From positions 62,001 to 126,000 of the forward strand of contig DXGQ01000023.1 of assembly GCA_019113845.1 (NCBI GenBank): a DNA stretch of 64,000 nt, read 5' to 3'. The position numbers were made by a program, and so were the translations under genes. This document shows positions 16,947 to 25,047 of this stretch, in pieces; position 1 is the first letter of the stretch; the number at the start of each line of letters is the position of its first letter. Source of the stretch: Candidatus Anaerobutyricum avicola (GTDB taxonomy: Bacteria > Bacillota > Clostridia > Lachnospirales > Lachnospiraceae). Below the pieces are notes generated by a model. The model searched no databases and was not told the origin of the DNA. It saw only the letters and a program-made list of their open reading frames with translations.

Positions 16947-18479
16947 ATGCATTTGCCAGAAGAGTTTGAACAGAAAATGCGCAGGCTTCTCGGAGAAGAC
17001 TATGACAGATATGCAGCCAGTTTTTCGGGAAGCTACGGCCAGACTTTCCGGGTGAATCAGTTAAAAATACAACCGGCGGAGCTTCTCCGCCGGTTTGCTG
17101 TGACACCGGTTCCGTGGTGCAGTACCGGCTTCTATTACAGAGGGGAAGAGAGGCTTTCTCTGCATCCGCTGTATTATGGAGGAGCCTATTATATACAGGA
17201 ACCATGTGCCATGGCTCCTGCTTCTTTTTTGCCGGTGAAGCCGGGGGATAAGGTGCTGGACCTTTGTGCGGCGCCGGGAGGAAAGACCACGGCGCTGGCG
17301 GCAAAGATGAAGGGAGAAGGAGTGCTCATCGCCAATGATATCAGTATATCGAGGTGTAAGGCGCTTCTTAAAAATATGGAACTTGCCGGCGTGCGGAACG
17401 CTGTCATCACCTGTGAGAGTCCGGAGCGGCTGGCAGACCGTTTTTCCGGGTATTTTGACTGTGTGCTCGTGGACGCCCCCTGCTCGGGAGAAGGCATGTT
17501 CCGAAAGGAGCCTTCCATGGCGGCAGACTGGTCACCGGAGGAGGTCGCGCGTTACAGCGGACTGCAAAAGGAGATTCTCGCGCAGGCGGCGTCCATGGTG
17601 CGCCCGGGCGGTCATCTTGTGTATTCCACCTGCACCTACTCTCCGGAAGAAAATGAGCAGGTGGTGGAGACGTTGCTGGCACGGACGGACGGCGCCGCTG
17701 TCACAGAGGGACAGGGCGGCAAAGAACCGATGGCTTCACAGACAGAAGGCTGCTTTCATCTGGAACCCCTACCGCTGTATCCCGGTGTGGATATCGGGCA
17801 CCCGGAATGGAGCATGAGCGGCGACGAAAGTCTTACCTGCTGCCGGAGATTCTGGAACCACAGAGTGGACGGGGAAGGACAGTTTGCGGCGCTCCTTCGA
17901 AAAGAAGACAGGATAGAAGGCGTGTGTGCTCCGGAAACTTCGATGGAAGGTGACCCGGAGAACACAGAGACGGCTGACAGCCGGTTGGCTGTGACTGGAC
18001 GAAAAAAAAATCGTGGCAAAAACAGCAGGAGAAGAGGCGGCAGGTCCGCAGAGAGACCGGACAGCAGCGAAGAGATGATCAAAGAAATGAAGCATTTTTT
18101 TGCGGACTGTCATCTGGAGATACCGCAGGAGAGACTGCAGCGGCTGGAGGAGAGGCTTTTTCTTCTTCCGGAACATTGCCCGGATATGAGAGGGCTTCGG
18201 GTGGTACGCTCCGGTCTGTATCTGGGGGATTGTAAGAAGAAACGTTTTGAGCCGGGGCAGGCACTTGCCATGGCGCTCTGTCCGGAAGAATATGCCAACT
18301 GTCTTTCTCTGTCTGCTGATGACGTTCGCGTGGAGAAATATCTGCGGGGCGAGACCATTGAGGGAGATGGAAAAGACGGATGGATCCTGATCTGTGTGGA
18401 AGGACTTCCTCTCGGATGGGGGAAATGCAGCCGGGGCATCATAAAAAATAAGATCGCGCCGGGATGGAGGAAGCAGTAG
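16947..18479 (+). CDS. rRNA (cytosine-C5-)-methyltransferase, RsmF/YebU-like (NOL1/NOP2/Sun family)
   Basis: A 510-residue SAM-dependent m5C methyltransferase. The catalytic core has DLCAAPGGKTTAL near residue 104 for SAM binding, DAPCSGEGMFRKEP near residue 178 with the release Cys, and YSTCTYSPEENEQ near residue 228 with the nucleophile Cys. A ~100-residue insert rich in Arg, Lys and Glu (about 305-375) separates the core from a C-terminal PUA-like domain that ends in GLPLGWGK. This layout matches RsmF rather than RsmB, which is encoded separately at 39.5 kb. The target base is inferred from the family. Confidence 0.88.
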   Translation: MHLPEEFEQKMRRLLGEDYDRYAASFSGSYGQTFRVNQLKIQPAELLRRFAVTPVPWCSTGFYYRGEERLSLHPLYYGGAYYIQEPCAMAPASFLPVKPGDKVLDLCAAPGGKTTALAAKMKGEGVLIANDISISRCKALLKNMELAGVRNAVITCESPERLADRFSGYFDCVLVDAPCSGEGMFRKEPSMAADWSPEEVARYSGLQKEILAQAASMVRPGGHLVYSTCTYSPEENEQVVETLLARTDGAAVTEGQGGKEPMASQTEGCFHLEPLPLYPGVDIGHPEWSMSGDESLTCCRRFWNHRVDGEGQFAALLRKEDRIEGVCAPETSMEGDPENTETADSRLAVTGRKKNRGKNSRRRGGRSAERPDSSEEMIKEMKHFFADCHLEIPQERLQRLEERLFLLPEHCPDMRGLRVVRSGLYLGDCKKKRFEPGQALAMALCPEEYANCLSLSADDVRVEKYLRGETIEGDGKDGWILICVEGLPLGWGKCSRGIIKNKIAPGWRKQ

Positions 18480-18618
18480 ACGGCGAAACGGAACGAAAAA
18501 CAAACAGATGTCGGAAGAAAGCAGGCGTGGGAAAGAACTGCGAGACAAAATAAAAAGGAAACGGACGTCGACAGGAAGTCGGCGTGGGAAAGAGCCGGGA
18601 AGAGAAAAGGAGAACGCG

Positions 18619-19401
18619 ATGGAACAGATGCGCCTGGATAAGTTTCTGACACAGACGGCGGGGCTGACCCGCAGCGAGGCAAAACAGTACCTGAAAAAGG
18701 GACGGGTCTGTGTCGATGGTGCGGTGGTAATGAAACCGGAGACAAAGATAGATGCCGACACAGCGGAAGTGACTGTGGACGGAAAGAACTGTCATTATGA
18801 AAAATATACGTATCTCATGCTCCATAAGCCGCAGGGAGTCGTCTCGGCCACGGAGGACGGGAGAGAGCGCACGGTGCTCGACCTCATCAGAGAGCCTGCC
18901 CGGGGACTGTTTCCTGTGGGACGGCTGGACAAAGATACGGAAGGACTGTTGCTGCTCACCAATGACGGAGAACTGGCACATGCGCTGTTATCGCCCAGAA
19001 AGCATGTGGAGAAGTGTTATTTTGCGCTTCTCGACGGCCCGGTGGGAAAAGAAGAGCAGGAGGCTTTTGCCGAAGGGCTGGATATCGGCGATGAAAAGAA
19101 AACATTGCCTGCCAGATTACTTTCTGCACAGGACGCGCGAGCAGAGCAGAACGCGCAGGCAGAAAATGCGGATGAGAGCGGCGATAGTTTACGCGGTTTT
19201 GGCGTGTATATCACGGTCTGCGAAGGACGCTTTCATCAGGTGAAGCGGATGGCCCGGGCAGTGGGCCGGAAGGTCCTCTACCTGAAAAGGATTTCGATGG
19301 GCAGCCTGCGTCTCGATGAAAGCCTGGCGCCGGGAGAGTATCGCCCGTTGACAGAAGAGGAACTGCAGGGATTAAAGAGAGGAAAAACGGACAGGAAGTG
19401 A
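18619..19401 (+). CDS. ribosomal pseudouridine synthase, RsuA/RluB/RluE/RluF family
   Basis: A 260-residue enzyme with an N-terminal S4 RNA-binding domain (about residues 4-60) and an RsuA-type pseudouridine synthase domain; GRLDKDTEGLLLLTNDG near residue 102 contains the catalytic Asp, and EGRFHQVKRM near residue 204 the family motif. It converts a uridine in rRNA to pseudouridine; which one is not decidable. The frame is open 37 codons upstream through a Lys/Arg-rich stretch holding two copies of GGCGTGGGAAAGA, but AAAAGGAG 7 nt before the ATG at 18619 marks the start. Insert of low complexity near residue 180 (AEQNAQAENADES). Confidence 0.9.
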   Translation: MEQMRLDKFLTQTAGLTRSEAKQYLKKGRVCVDGAVVMKPETKIDADTAEVTVDGKNCHYEKYTYLMLHKPQGVVSATEDGRERTVLDLIREPARGLFPVGRLDKDTEGLLLLTNDGELAHALLSPRKHVEKCYFALLDGPVGKEEQEAFAEGLDIGDEKKTLPARLLSAQDARAEQNAQAENADESGDSLRGFGVYITVCEGRFHQVKRMARAVGRKVLYLKRISMGSLRLDESLAPGEYRPLTEEELQGLKRGKTDRK

Positions 19402-19408
19402 TAACGAT

Positions 19409-21373
19409 ATGGAAAAGACAACCGGTTTTTTGCCGACAAATAAAAAAGAGATGAAGGAGAGAGGCTGGAAACAGGCTGATTTTGTGTACATTTCCGGGGA
19501 CGCGTATGTGGATCACCCTTCTTTTGGGATGGCGATCATCACGAGACTGCTGGAACATGCCGGCTATAAGGTGGCGGTCATCGCGCAGCCGGACTGGAAG
19601 AAGGATGAGAGCATTGCCGTCTGCGGGGAGCCGCGGCTTGCCTTTCTCGTGTCGGCAGGGAATATGGATTCCATGGTCAATCATTACACCGTGGCCAGAA
19701 AAAGGCGCCATCAGGACGCCTATACCCCGGGCGGCGGGTTTTCCAGACGACCCGACCGGGCAGTCATCGTCTATAGCAATCTGATACGAAAAACGTACAA
19801 AAAGACGCCTATCCTTCTCGGAGGCATCGAGGCGTCCCTGCGGCGGCTGGCACATTACGATTACTGGAGCGACACGGTGAAGCGATCCGTGCTGCTGGAT
19901 GCCGGCGCCGACCTTCTGATGTATGGGATGGGAGAACACTCGGTGCTGGAGATTGCGGAGGCGCTGCAGGCCGGCATTCCGGTGAGAGATATCACCTATG
20001 TGCGAGGCACCGTCTTTCGCTGCCGCAGCCTGACAGAGCTTTCCGGAGAATACGAAGTACTTCCTTCCTATGGAGAGATTATTTCTTCTAAGGAAGCCTA
20101 TGCCAGAAGCTATTACCGGCAGTATGAGAATACGGACGCCATCACGGCAAAACGGCTGGTGGAGCCGTATAAAGAGACGGAATATGTGGTACAGAATCCT
20201 CCGGCGCTTCCGCTCACGACAGAGGAGATGGATGCGGTTTATGACCTGCCCTATGCGAGAACCTGGCATCCTTCTTACGATGCGGAGGGCGGTGTTCCGG
20301 CTATTCAGGAAGTTCGCTTTTCCCTGGTCAGCAACAGAGGATGCTTTGGCGGCTGCAGTTTCTGCGCCCTCACCTTTCATCAGGGACGGCGTGTGCAGGT
20401 GCGCAGCCACGAGTCCATTTTGAGAGAGGCGGAACAGATGAGCCGGGAACCGGACTTTAAGGGATACATTCACGATGTGGGCGGCCCCACGGCAGATTTC
20501 CGGCATCCGGCCTGCGAAAAGCAGATCGAAAAGGGCGTCTGCAGTCACCGGCAGTGCCTTTTCCCGAAGCCCTGTCCGAATCTTGACAGTAGCCACAGCG
20601 ATTACATTTCCTTATTAAAGAAACTGCGCCAGATCCCCGGTGTCAAAAAGGTATTTATCCGTTCCGGCATCCGTTTTGACTATGTGCTGGCGGAGAAGGA
20701 CGGGAGATTCCTGCGGGAACTGTGTGAGCACCATGTGAGCGGACAGCTCAAGGTGGCGCCGGAGCATATCAGTGATAACGTCCTCCGGATGATGGGTAAG
20801 CCGTCCAATGCGGTTTATGAGCAGTTTGTCCGGAAGTATCACGAGATGAACCGGAAGCTTGGCAAAAAACAGTATCTGGTTCCGTACCTCATGTCCTCGC
20901 ACCCGGGGTCCGGGCTGAAAGAGGCGGTGGAGCTGGCGGAGTATGTCCGGGATCTCGGATATATGCCCGAACAGGTGCAGGATTATTATCCGACGCCGGG
21001 AACCATTTCCACCTGCATGTATTATACGGGGCTGGATCCGCGCACGATGCAGCCGGTCTATGTGCCAAAGACGGCCAGAGAAAAGAAAATGCAGCGGGCG
21101 CTCATCCAGTATAAGAATCCGGACAATTATGAGATCGTGAAGGAGGCTCTCCTACTTGCCGGGAGGGAAGATCTGATCGGATATGGGGAGCACTGCCTGA
21201 TCCCGCCGCAGAGAGGAAATGTACAGGCGGGACAGAGATCCGCCGGCAGGCAGAGAGGCAGCCGGACGGAGAGAACATTTGACAGCCGGAAGAAGCAGGG
21301 AGCAAAAAACATGCACGGAAGGAAGACAAAGAAAAAGACCATCCGCAATGTGCATAAAAAGAAAAAAGGCTGA
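19409..21373 (+). CDS. ygiQ: YgiQ family radical SAM protein
   Basis: A 654-residue radical SAM protein of the YgiQ type, whose reaction is not established. NRGCFGGCSFCALTFHQGR near residue 310 holds the CxxxCxxC cysteines that bind the SAM-cleaving [4Fe-4S] cluster; an N-terminal B12-binding-like region (residues 15-260) and the YgiQ-specific C-terminal part precede a Lys/Arg-rich tail. Length is normal for the family. It begins 7 nt after the pseudouridine synthase gene, and the SDR gene begins 13 nt after its stop, so the three likely form one operon. Confidence 0.92.
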   Translation: MEKTTGFLPTNKKEMKERGWKQADFVYISGDAYVDHPSFGMAIITRLLEHAGYKVAVIAQPDWKKDESIAVCGEPRLAFLVSAGNMDSMVNHYTVARKRRHQDAYTPGGGFSRRPDRAVIVYSNLIRKTYKKTPILLGGIEASLRRLAHYDYWSDTVKRSVLLDAGADLLMYGMGEHSVLEIAEALQAGIPVRDITYVRGTVFRCRSLTELSGEYEVLPSYGEIISSKEAYARSYYRQYENTDAITAKRLVEPYKETEYVVQNPPALPLTTEEMDAVYDLPYARTWHPSYDAEGGVPAIQEVRFSLVSNRGCFGGCSFCALTFHQGRRVQVRSHESILREAEQMSREPDFKGYIHDVGGPTADFRHPACEKQIEKGVCSHRQCLFPKPCPNLDSSHSDYISLLKKLRQIPGVKKVFIRSGIRFDYVLAEKDGRFLRELCEHHVSGQLKVAPEHISDNVLRMMGKPSNAVYEQFVRKYHEMNRKLGKKQYLVPYLMSSHPGSGLKEAVELAEYVRDLGYMPEQVQDYYPTPGTISTCMYYTGLDPRTMQPVYVPKTAREKKMQRALIQYKNPDNYEIVKEALLLAGREDLIGYGEHCLIPPQRGNVQAGQRSAGRQRGSRTERTFDSRKKQGAKNMHGRKTKKKTIRNVHKKKKG

Positions 21374-21386
21374 CAGGGAGGGAATC

Positions 21387-22154
21387 ATGAAAATTGGGAT
21401 TATTACCGGAGCATCTTCCGGTATGGGGAAGGAATTTGTAAAACTCACGATGAGTGAGAATCTGAAACTGGACGAGATCTGGGTCATTGCGAGAAGAAAG
21501 GAACGCCTGGAGGCATGGCAGAAGCATTATGCGGAACAGACTTTCCGGGTGCTCGCTCTGGATCTGCAAAAAAGAGAAGACCTGGAAGTACTCAGAGAGA
21601 CGCTTGCGCAGACGTCGCCGCAGATCTCGCTGATGATCCACTGCGCCGGTTTCGGGATCATGGGACGGATCGACGAGATCCCGGTGGAAGAGCAGCTAGA
21701 GATGGTGGACGTCAACTGCCGCAGCGTGGTGGAACTCACCACCATGTTTCTCCCGTATATGGAAAAAGGAGGTCGGATGATCTATGTGGCGTCCTCGGCG
21801 GCTTTTCTGCCGCAGCCGGGATTTGCCGTATACTCGGCGACTAAGGCATTTGTATTGAGCTTTGTCCGCAGCCTTCGGGTAGAGTGCCGGGAGAGGAATC
21901 TGGGTATCACGATCGTCTGCCCGGGCGCGGTAAAGACAGAGTTCTTTAAGCGGGCGGCGGAACAGAAACATCTGCCAGCCTACAAAAAAATGGTCATGGC
22001 GGATCCGAAAAAGGTAGTGAAAAAAGCATGGCAGGATAACCTGGCAGGCAAGGAGATCTCCGTGTACGGAAAACCGATGAAACTCTTCCACACCGCGTCA
22101 AAAGTGCTTCCGCATAAGTTGTTCCTACATTTTATGGGAAGGCATGAATCATAA
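21387..22154 (+). CDS. short-chain dehydrogenase/reductase (SDR) family oxidoreductase
   Basis: A 255-residue classical SDR. TGASSGMG near residue 7 is the nucleotide-binding glycine motif, HCAGFG near residue 84 the NAG-like strand, and YSATK near residue 148 the catalytic Tyr-x-x-x-Lys with an upstream Ser in ASSAA. The C terminus (residues 215-255) resembles SDRs annotated as ketoacyl-reductase-like in Firmicutes, so a lipid or small ketone substrate is possible but unproven. AGGGAGG 7 nt before the ATG at 21387 sets the start; the frame is open upstream only as overlap with ygiQ. Confidence 0.9.
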   Translation: MKIGIITGASSGMGKEFVKLTMSENLKLDEIWVIARRKERLEAWQKHYAEQTFRVLALDLQKREDLEVLRETLAQTSPQISLMIHCAGFGIMGRIDEIPVEEQLEMVDVNCRSVVELTTMFLPYMEKGGRMIYVASSAAFLPQPGFAVYSATKAFVLSFVRSLRVECRERNLGITIVCPGAVKTEFFKRAAEQKHLPAYKKMVMADPKKVVKKAWQDNLAGKEISVYGKPMKLFHTASKVLPHKLFLHFMGRHES

Positions 22155-22179
22155 AGAGTCCGTCAAAACGGAAATCAGA

Positions 22180-22232
22180 ACGTACAAATCTACCAGTATT
22201 GACGCAGTAAATGCGTCAGGAAAGAAGAAAAA
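22180..22232 (+). repeat. repeated leader element, copy 2
   Basis: The element ends at the RluC/D-like ATG. It shares AAATCTACCA, the hairpin GACGCA-GTAAA-TGCGTC and the purine-rich ribosome binding site with copies at 12498 and 29634. The first palindrome is absent; CCGT-CAAA-ACGG just upstream offers a different small hairpin. An in-frame TGA shows the element is not part of the protein. Confidence 0.75.
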
Positions 22233-23396
22233 ATGAGAGAGATTACAGTAACGAAAGCAGAAGCCGGACAGCGGTTTGACCGTTTCCTCAGCAAATATAT
22301 GCCGGGAGCGGCTTCTGGTTTTCTTCACAAAATGCTTCGCAAAAAAAATATCAAACTGAACGGGAAAAAGGCGGAAGGCAACGAAAAAGTCCGGGAAGGC
22401 GATACCATTCAGATCTTTTTCTCAGAAGATACCTTCCGTAAGTTTACCGGGGAAAAGGAGAGCGGCGCTGCGCCTGCCGGAAAAGGCGAAAAGGCAGGCA
22501 GCGTGCCGCCAAAAAAAAGAGAGGAAAATAAGCTTCGCTCTCAGGTGCGACTTTTATATTCCTCCGAAGATACCCTGTTGTTTCATAAGCCGGCAGGGAT
22601 GCTGACGCAGAAAGCGGCAAAAGAGGACGATTCCCTCAACGACTATCTGCTGGATTACTGCCGGGAAAAAGGCATTATCCGGGCAGGCGCGCCGTCCGGT
22701 TTCCGCCCTTCGGTGGCAAACCGGTTGGACAGGAATACAAGCGGCATCGTCCTGTGTGGCATTACCACAGCGGGACTGCAGAGACTGGCGCTTTTGCTGC
22801 GAAACCGGAACCTGGAAAAATATTATCTGTGTATCGTACAGGGTGTGATGAAAAAAGACCGGAAAATAAAAGGATACCTCAAAAAAGACGAGGAGCGGAA
22901 TGTGGTAACGCTGCTCCAGCGCCCGGAGGAGGGAGCGGAAGCGGTGGAGACCTGGTATCAGGTGCTGGACACTTCGTCCCATGCCACCCTGCTCAAGGTA
23001 AGACTGATCACCGGAAAAAGCCATCAGATCCGCGCGCATCTGGCTTCGGAAGGGCATCCGGTCCTGGGTGATTACAAATACGGAGACCGAAAAGCAAACG
23101 ATGCTCTGAAACGGATGACCGGCATCAGCTATCAGATGCTGCACAGCTACGAATTAAAAATGCCGGGCAAAAACGGCATACACATCATCGACCCGCCGCC
23201 GGAAGACTTTTGCAGGGCCATGGAGGCCTGCGGGCTGCACCTGAAAGACGGCAGTCGGTCAGAGAAGAAACAGAAGGTGCAGCGGAGCAGAAAAGACAGG
23301 AGTAGAAACAGAAATGGCAACATGGACATCCCGGGGGCTTCGGGGCTCCGTTCTCGAAGAAATGATAAACTACACAAATCAGCAATACCGGGATAA
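22233..23396 (+). CDS. RluA-family (RluC/RluD-like) pseudouridine synthase
   Basis: A 387-residue pseudouridine synthase with an N-terminal S4-like domain (about residues 12-70), a Lys/Glu-rich linker, and a RluA catalytic domain in which VANRLDRNTSGIVL near residue 165 holds the catalytic Asp and GKSHQIRAHL near residue 258 the second motif. It modifies a uridine in 23S rRNA; the site is not decidable. The last ~45 residues are very basic (SRSEKKQKVQRSRKDRSR..) and overlap the recU reading frame by 83 nt, an unusually long overlap. The gene begins directly after copy 2 of the leader element. Confidence 0.9.
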   Translation: MREITVTKAEAGQRFDRFLSKYMPGAASGFLHKMLRKKNIKLNGKKAEGNEKVREGDTIQIFFSEDTFRKFTGEKESGAAPAGKGEKAGSVPPKKREENKLRSQVRLLYSSEDTLLFHKPAGMLTQKAAKEDDSLNDYLLDYCREKGIIRAGAPSGFRPSVANRLDRNTSGIVLCGITTAGLQRLALLLRNRNLEKYYLCIVQGVMKKDRKIKGYLKKDEERNVVTLLQRPEEGAEAVETWYQVLDTSSHATLLKVRLITGKSHQIRAHLASEGHPVLGDYKYGDRKANDALKRMTGISYQMLHSYELKMPGKNGIHIIDPPPEDFCRAMEACGLHLKDGSRSEKKQKVQRSRKDRSRNRNGNMDIPGASGLRSRRNDKLHKSAIPG

Positions 23397-23844
23397 AAAG
23401 CTGGCGCTCATTCAGAAAGTGCCCACCCCCATCACCCCGGTCCGTTTTGATAAAAACAGTCGGCATATCACATTGGCTTACTTTGAGAAAAAGAGTACGG
23501 TGGACTATATCGGTGTGGTACAGGGGATTCCCATCTGTTTTGACGCCAAAGAGTGTCACACGGATACCTTTCCCATGCAGAATGTCCATCAGCATCAGAT
23601 GGAATTTATGGAAGGCTATGAGGAGCAGAAAGGCGTCAGTTTCCTGCTCATCTATTTTTCCCACCGACAGGAATGTTACTACCTGCGGTTTACGGAACTG
23701 AAAAAATACTGGGATCGGATGGAGGCGGGCGGACCGAAGCACTTTAAGTACGAAGAACTCACGCCGGATTACTTCATCCCCATGGGAAACGGCGCCGCCA
23801 TTCATTATCTGGTGGCGCTGCAGAAAGACTTAAAAGAGCGGTAA
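23314..23844 (+). CDS. recU: Holliday junction resolvase RecU
   Basis: A 176-residue RecU, the Firmicute Holliday junction resolvase acting in recombination repair and chromosome segregation. Family features include PTPITPVRF near residue 36, STVDYIGV with the active-site Asp near residue 62, FDAKE near residue 75 with the Asp-x-Lys-type metal site, and HQHQMEFM near residue 91. Its start lies inside the preceding pseudouridine synthase gene (83-nt overlap), with CAGGAG upstream, so expression is probably coupled. No penicillin-binding-protein gene is adjacent, unlike in Bacillus. Confidence 0.9.
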   Translation: MATWTSRGLRGSVLEEMINYTNQQYRDKKLALIQKVPTPITPVRFDKNSRHITLAYFEKKSTVDYIGVVQGIPICFDAKECHTDTFPMQNVHQHQMEFMEGYEEQKGVSFLLIYFSHRQECYYLRFTELKKYWDRMEAGGPKHFKYEELTPDYFIPMGNGAAIHYLVALQKDLKER

Positions 23845-23969
23845 GGGACATCCTGCCGCTTTTTCTTTTGTACGGCCGTATATTTTTGCTAAAATAACAC
23901 AGCATAACCGACAGCGGAAACAGTTTGTGACACAGCAGAAATACAAAGGCGATACAGGAGGAAGCGAGG

Positions 23970-24521
23970 ATGCAGTATATGACAGGACCTATCTATATGG
24001 AAGGAAGAGAAAATCCGGAAGCAGGAAAAGATGCGAAAGAGAATCGGAGTGTGAAAAGAGCATTCTCAGAAAACGTCAATGCCGGGCGGACAGGAGAAAT
24101 ATGGGACATGGATATGAGAGAACGCTTTCGCAGGCATCTCGTGGAAGAAGAAAAGAGCAGCGCCACGGTAGAAAAATATCTGAGGGACGTAAGACATTTC
24201 TTCCGGTATGTGAAGGAGCAGCCGGCAGCCAGGCAGGAAGTGACGAAAGAACAGGTGATCTCCTGGAAAGAGGAGCTGGACCGCAGCAATATCCTGCACG
24301 ACATGAAAAAACTGTGCCGGGAAGCACAGGTGGAGGAAAGCAAAGTATTTCCACACAATCTCAGGCATCTCTTTGCCTGTACCTACTATCACAGGAAGAA
24401 AGACATCGTCCATCTGGCGGATCTTCTCGGACATTCCAACATCAACACGACCCGCATCTACACACAGGAAAGCGGGAAAGAAGAATCTCGTCTGTTATCG
24501 CAGCTGGGATTGGTACTATAG
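23970..24521 (+). pseudogene. tyrosine recombinase with an internal catalytic-domain deletion
   Basis: A 183-residue frame with AGGAGG 8 nt before its ATG. Residues about 48-105 are the N-terminal SAM-like core-binding domain of tyrosine integrases (ATVEKYLRDVRHFFRYV). It then jumps at WKEELDRSNILHDMKKLC straight to the end of the catalytic domain: FPHNLRHLFA (His-x-x-Arg), DLLGHSNINTTRIY (His and the nucleophile Tyr). Comparable integrases are about 290 residues; the missing ~110 residues include the first catalytic Arg and the Lys. The deletion keeps frame. It lies just upstream of the inverted-repeat segment at 24568-24968 and was probably its recombinase. Confidence 0.78.
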
Positions 24522-24628
24522 CAGGCAGGACATGACGGCCGCCGACCGGGCGCAACGCGCAAAAAAATACCCCATAATGTTGATTATGAGGTAAAAATGC
24601 ATACATATGAGTTCCTTTACTGTTGATA

Positions 24629-24657
24629 TTTTACCACAGCGCAGAGGGATATTCAAC
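24629..24657 (-). promoter_or_regulatory. sigma-A promoter inside the invertible segment, pointing leftward
   Basis: TTGAAT and TAAAAT are separated by exactly 17 nt on the minus strand, about 35 bp from the left inverted repeat. Inversion would place it facing the surface-protein gene with no terminator between. A second leftward TATAAT near 24692 lacks a good -35. Confidence 0.6.
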
Positions 24658-24746
24658 TTTTTTCTGATAATTATTCCGTGAATATTTATTTAATTATAGA
24701 AATAAATCTGAGAAAAAGTAATATAAGAGATAAAAAATAAAGAAAA

Positions 24747-24770
24747 GCGGCAGAATCCATTTTCTGCCGC
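24747..24770 (-). terminator. leftward terminator-like hairpin in the invertible segment
   Basis: GCGGCAGAA paired with TTCTGCCGC, followed leftward by TTTTCTTTATTT. It sits upstream of the leftward promoter and would insulate it. Confidence 0.55.
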
Positions 24771-24780
24771 AAAGAAAAGA

Positions 24781-24839
24781 GTATCAAAAGCGGACTGACA
24801 ACATAAGAACATTGTCAGCCTTGTTTCTGATGCTTTTTT
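24781..24839 (+). terminator. rightward terminator in the invertible segment
   Basis: A long imperfect hairpin with inner stem CTGACAA / TTGTCAG and outer stem GTATCA / TGATGC is followed by seven T. In this orientation it would block read-through from recU toward the pilus locus. Confidence 0.75.
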
Positions 24840-25047
24840 TCTTTTCAGAAAATCTCGGGAGCGCATTTTTTGTGTTTACCGAAAGCATATCAATAAAAAA
24901 ATCTCCCAAAACCATTACAATTTATATCTTCAAAAGAATTATTACCACATAATCAACATTATGAGGTAATGAATCAAAGCATAAGGATATTGCAGAAAAT
25001 GCACTGAAATATTCTTGAAACAAAAAAGAAAGTAGGGAGAGAGCAAA

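Larger units (their letters stand above)
24568..24968. repeat. probable invertible promoter segment (phase switch) flanked by 27-bp inverted repeats
   Basis: The left repeat is 24568-24594 and the right repeat, inverted, is 24942-24968; 25 of 27 positions match. Both centre on the near-palindrome CATAATGTTGATTATG. The ~347-bp interior holds no gene but has a leftward promoter (24629-24657) and opposed terminators (24747-24770 leftward, 24781-24839 rightward). The segment lies between a tyrosine recombinase remnant and the signal-peptide start of the pilus locus at 25048. This is the layout of invertible promoters; in the present orientation the promoter points away from the pilus genes. Inversion itself is not shown by the sequence. 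Confidence 0.75.

Noticed and set aside
18508-18618. Upstream start for the RsuA-like gene at 18508
   Set aside because: It would add a Lys/Arg/Glu tail ahead of the S4 domain with no family match. The two GGCGTGGGAAAGA copies there look like a small local duplication; the ATG at 18619 has the ribosome binding site.
17769-18761. 330-codon minus-strand frame opposite the RsmF-like gene
   Set aside because: Ser/Pro/Phe/Arg-rich shadow translation without a start site; the plus-strand methyltransferase is clear.
21219-21386. Start of the SDR gene within ygiQ at 21219
   Set aside because: The SDR Rossmann fold starts at MKIGIITGASSG, with AGGGAGG 7 nt before 21387; the upstream part is ygiQ tail in another frame.
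24568-24594. The CATAATGTTGATTATG sequences as simple repressor operators
   Set aside because: Each is a near-palindrome, so this was considered, but the similarity extends over 27 bp in inverted orientation around a promoter-bearing segment next to a recombinase, which fits inversion sites better. Not fully excluded.
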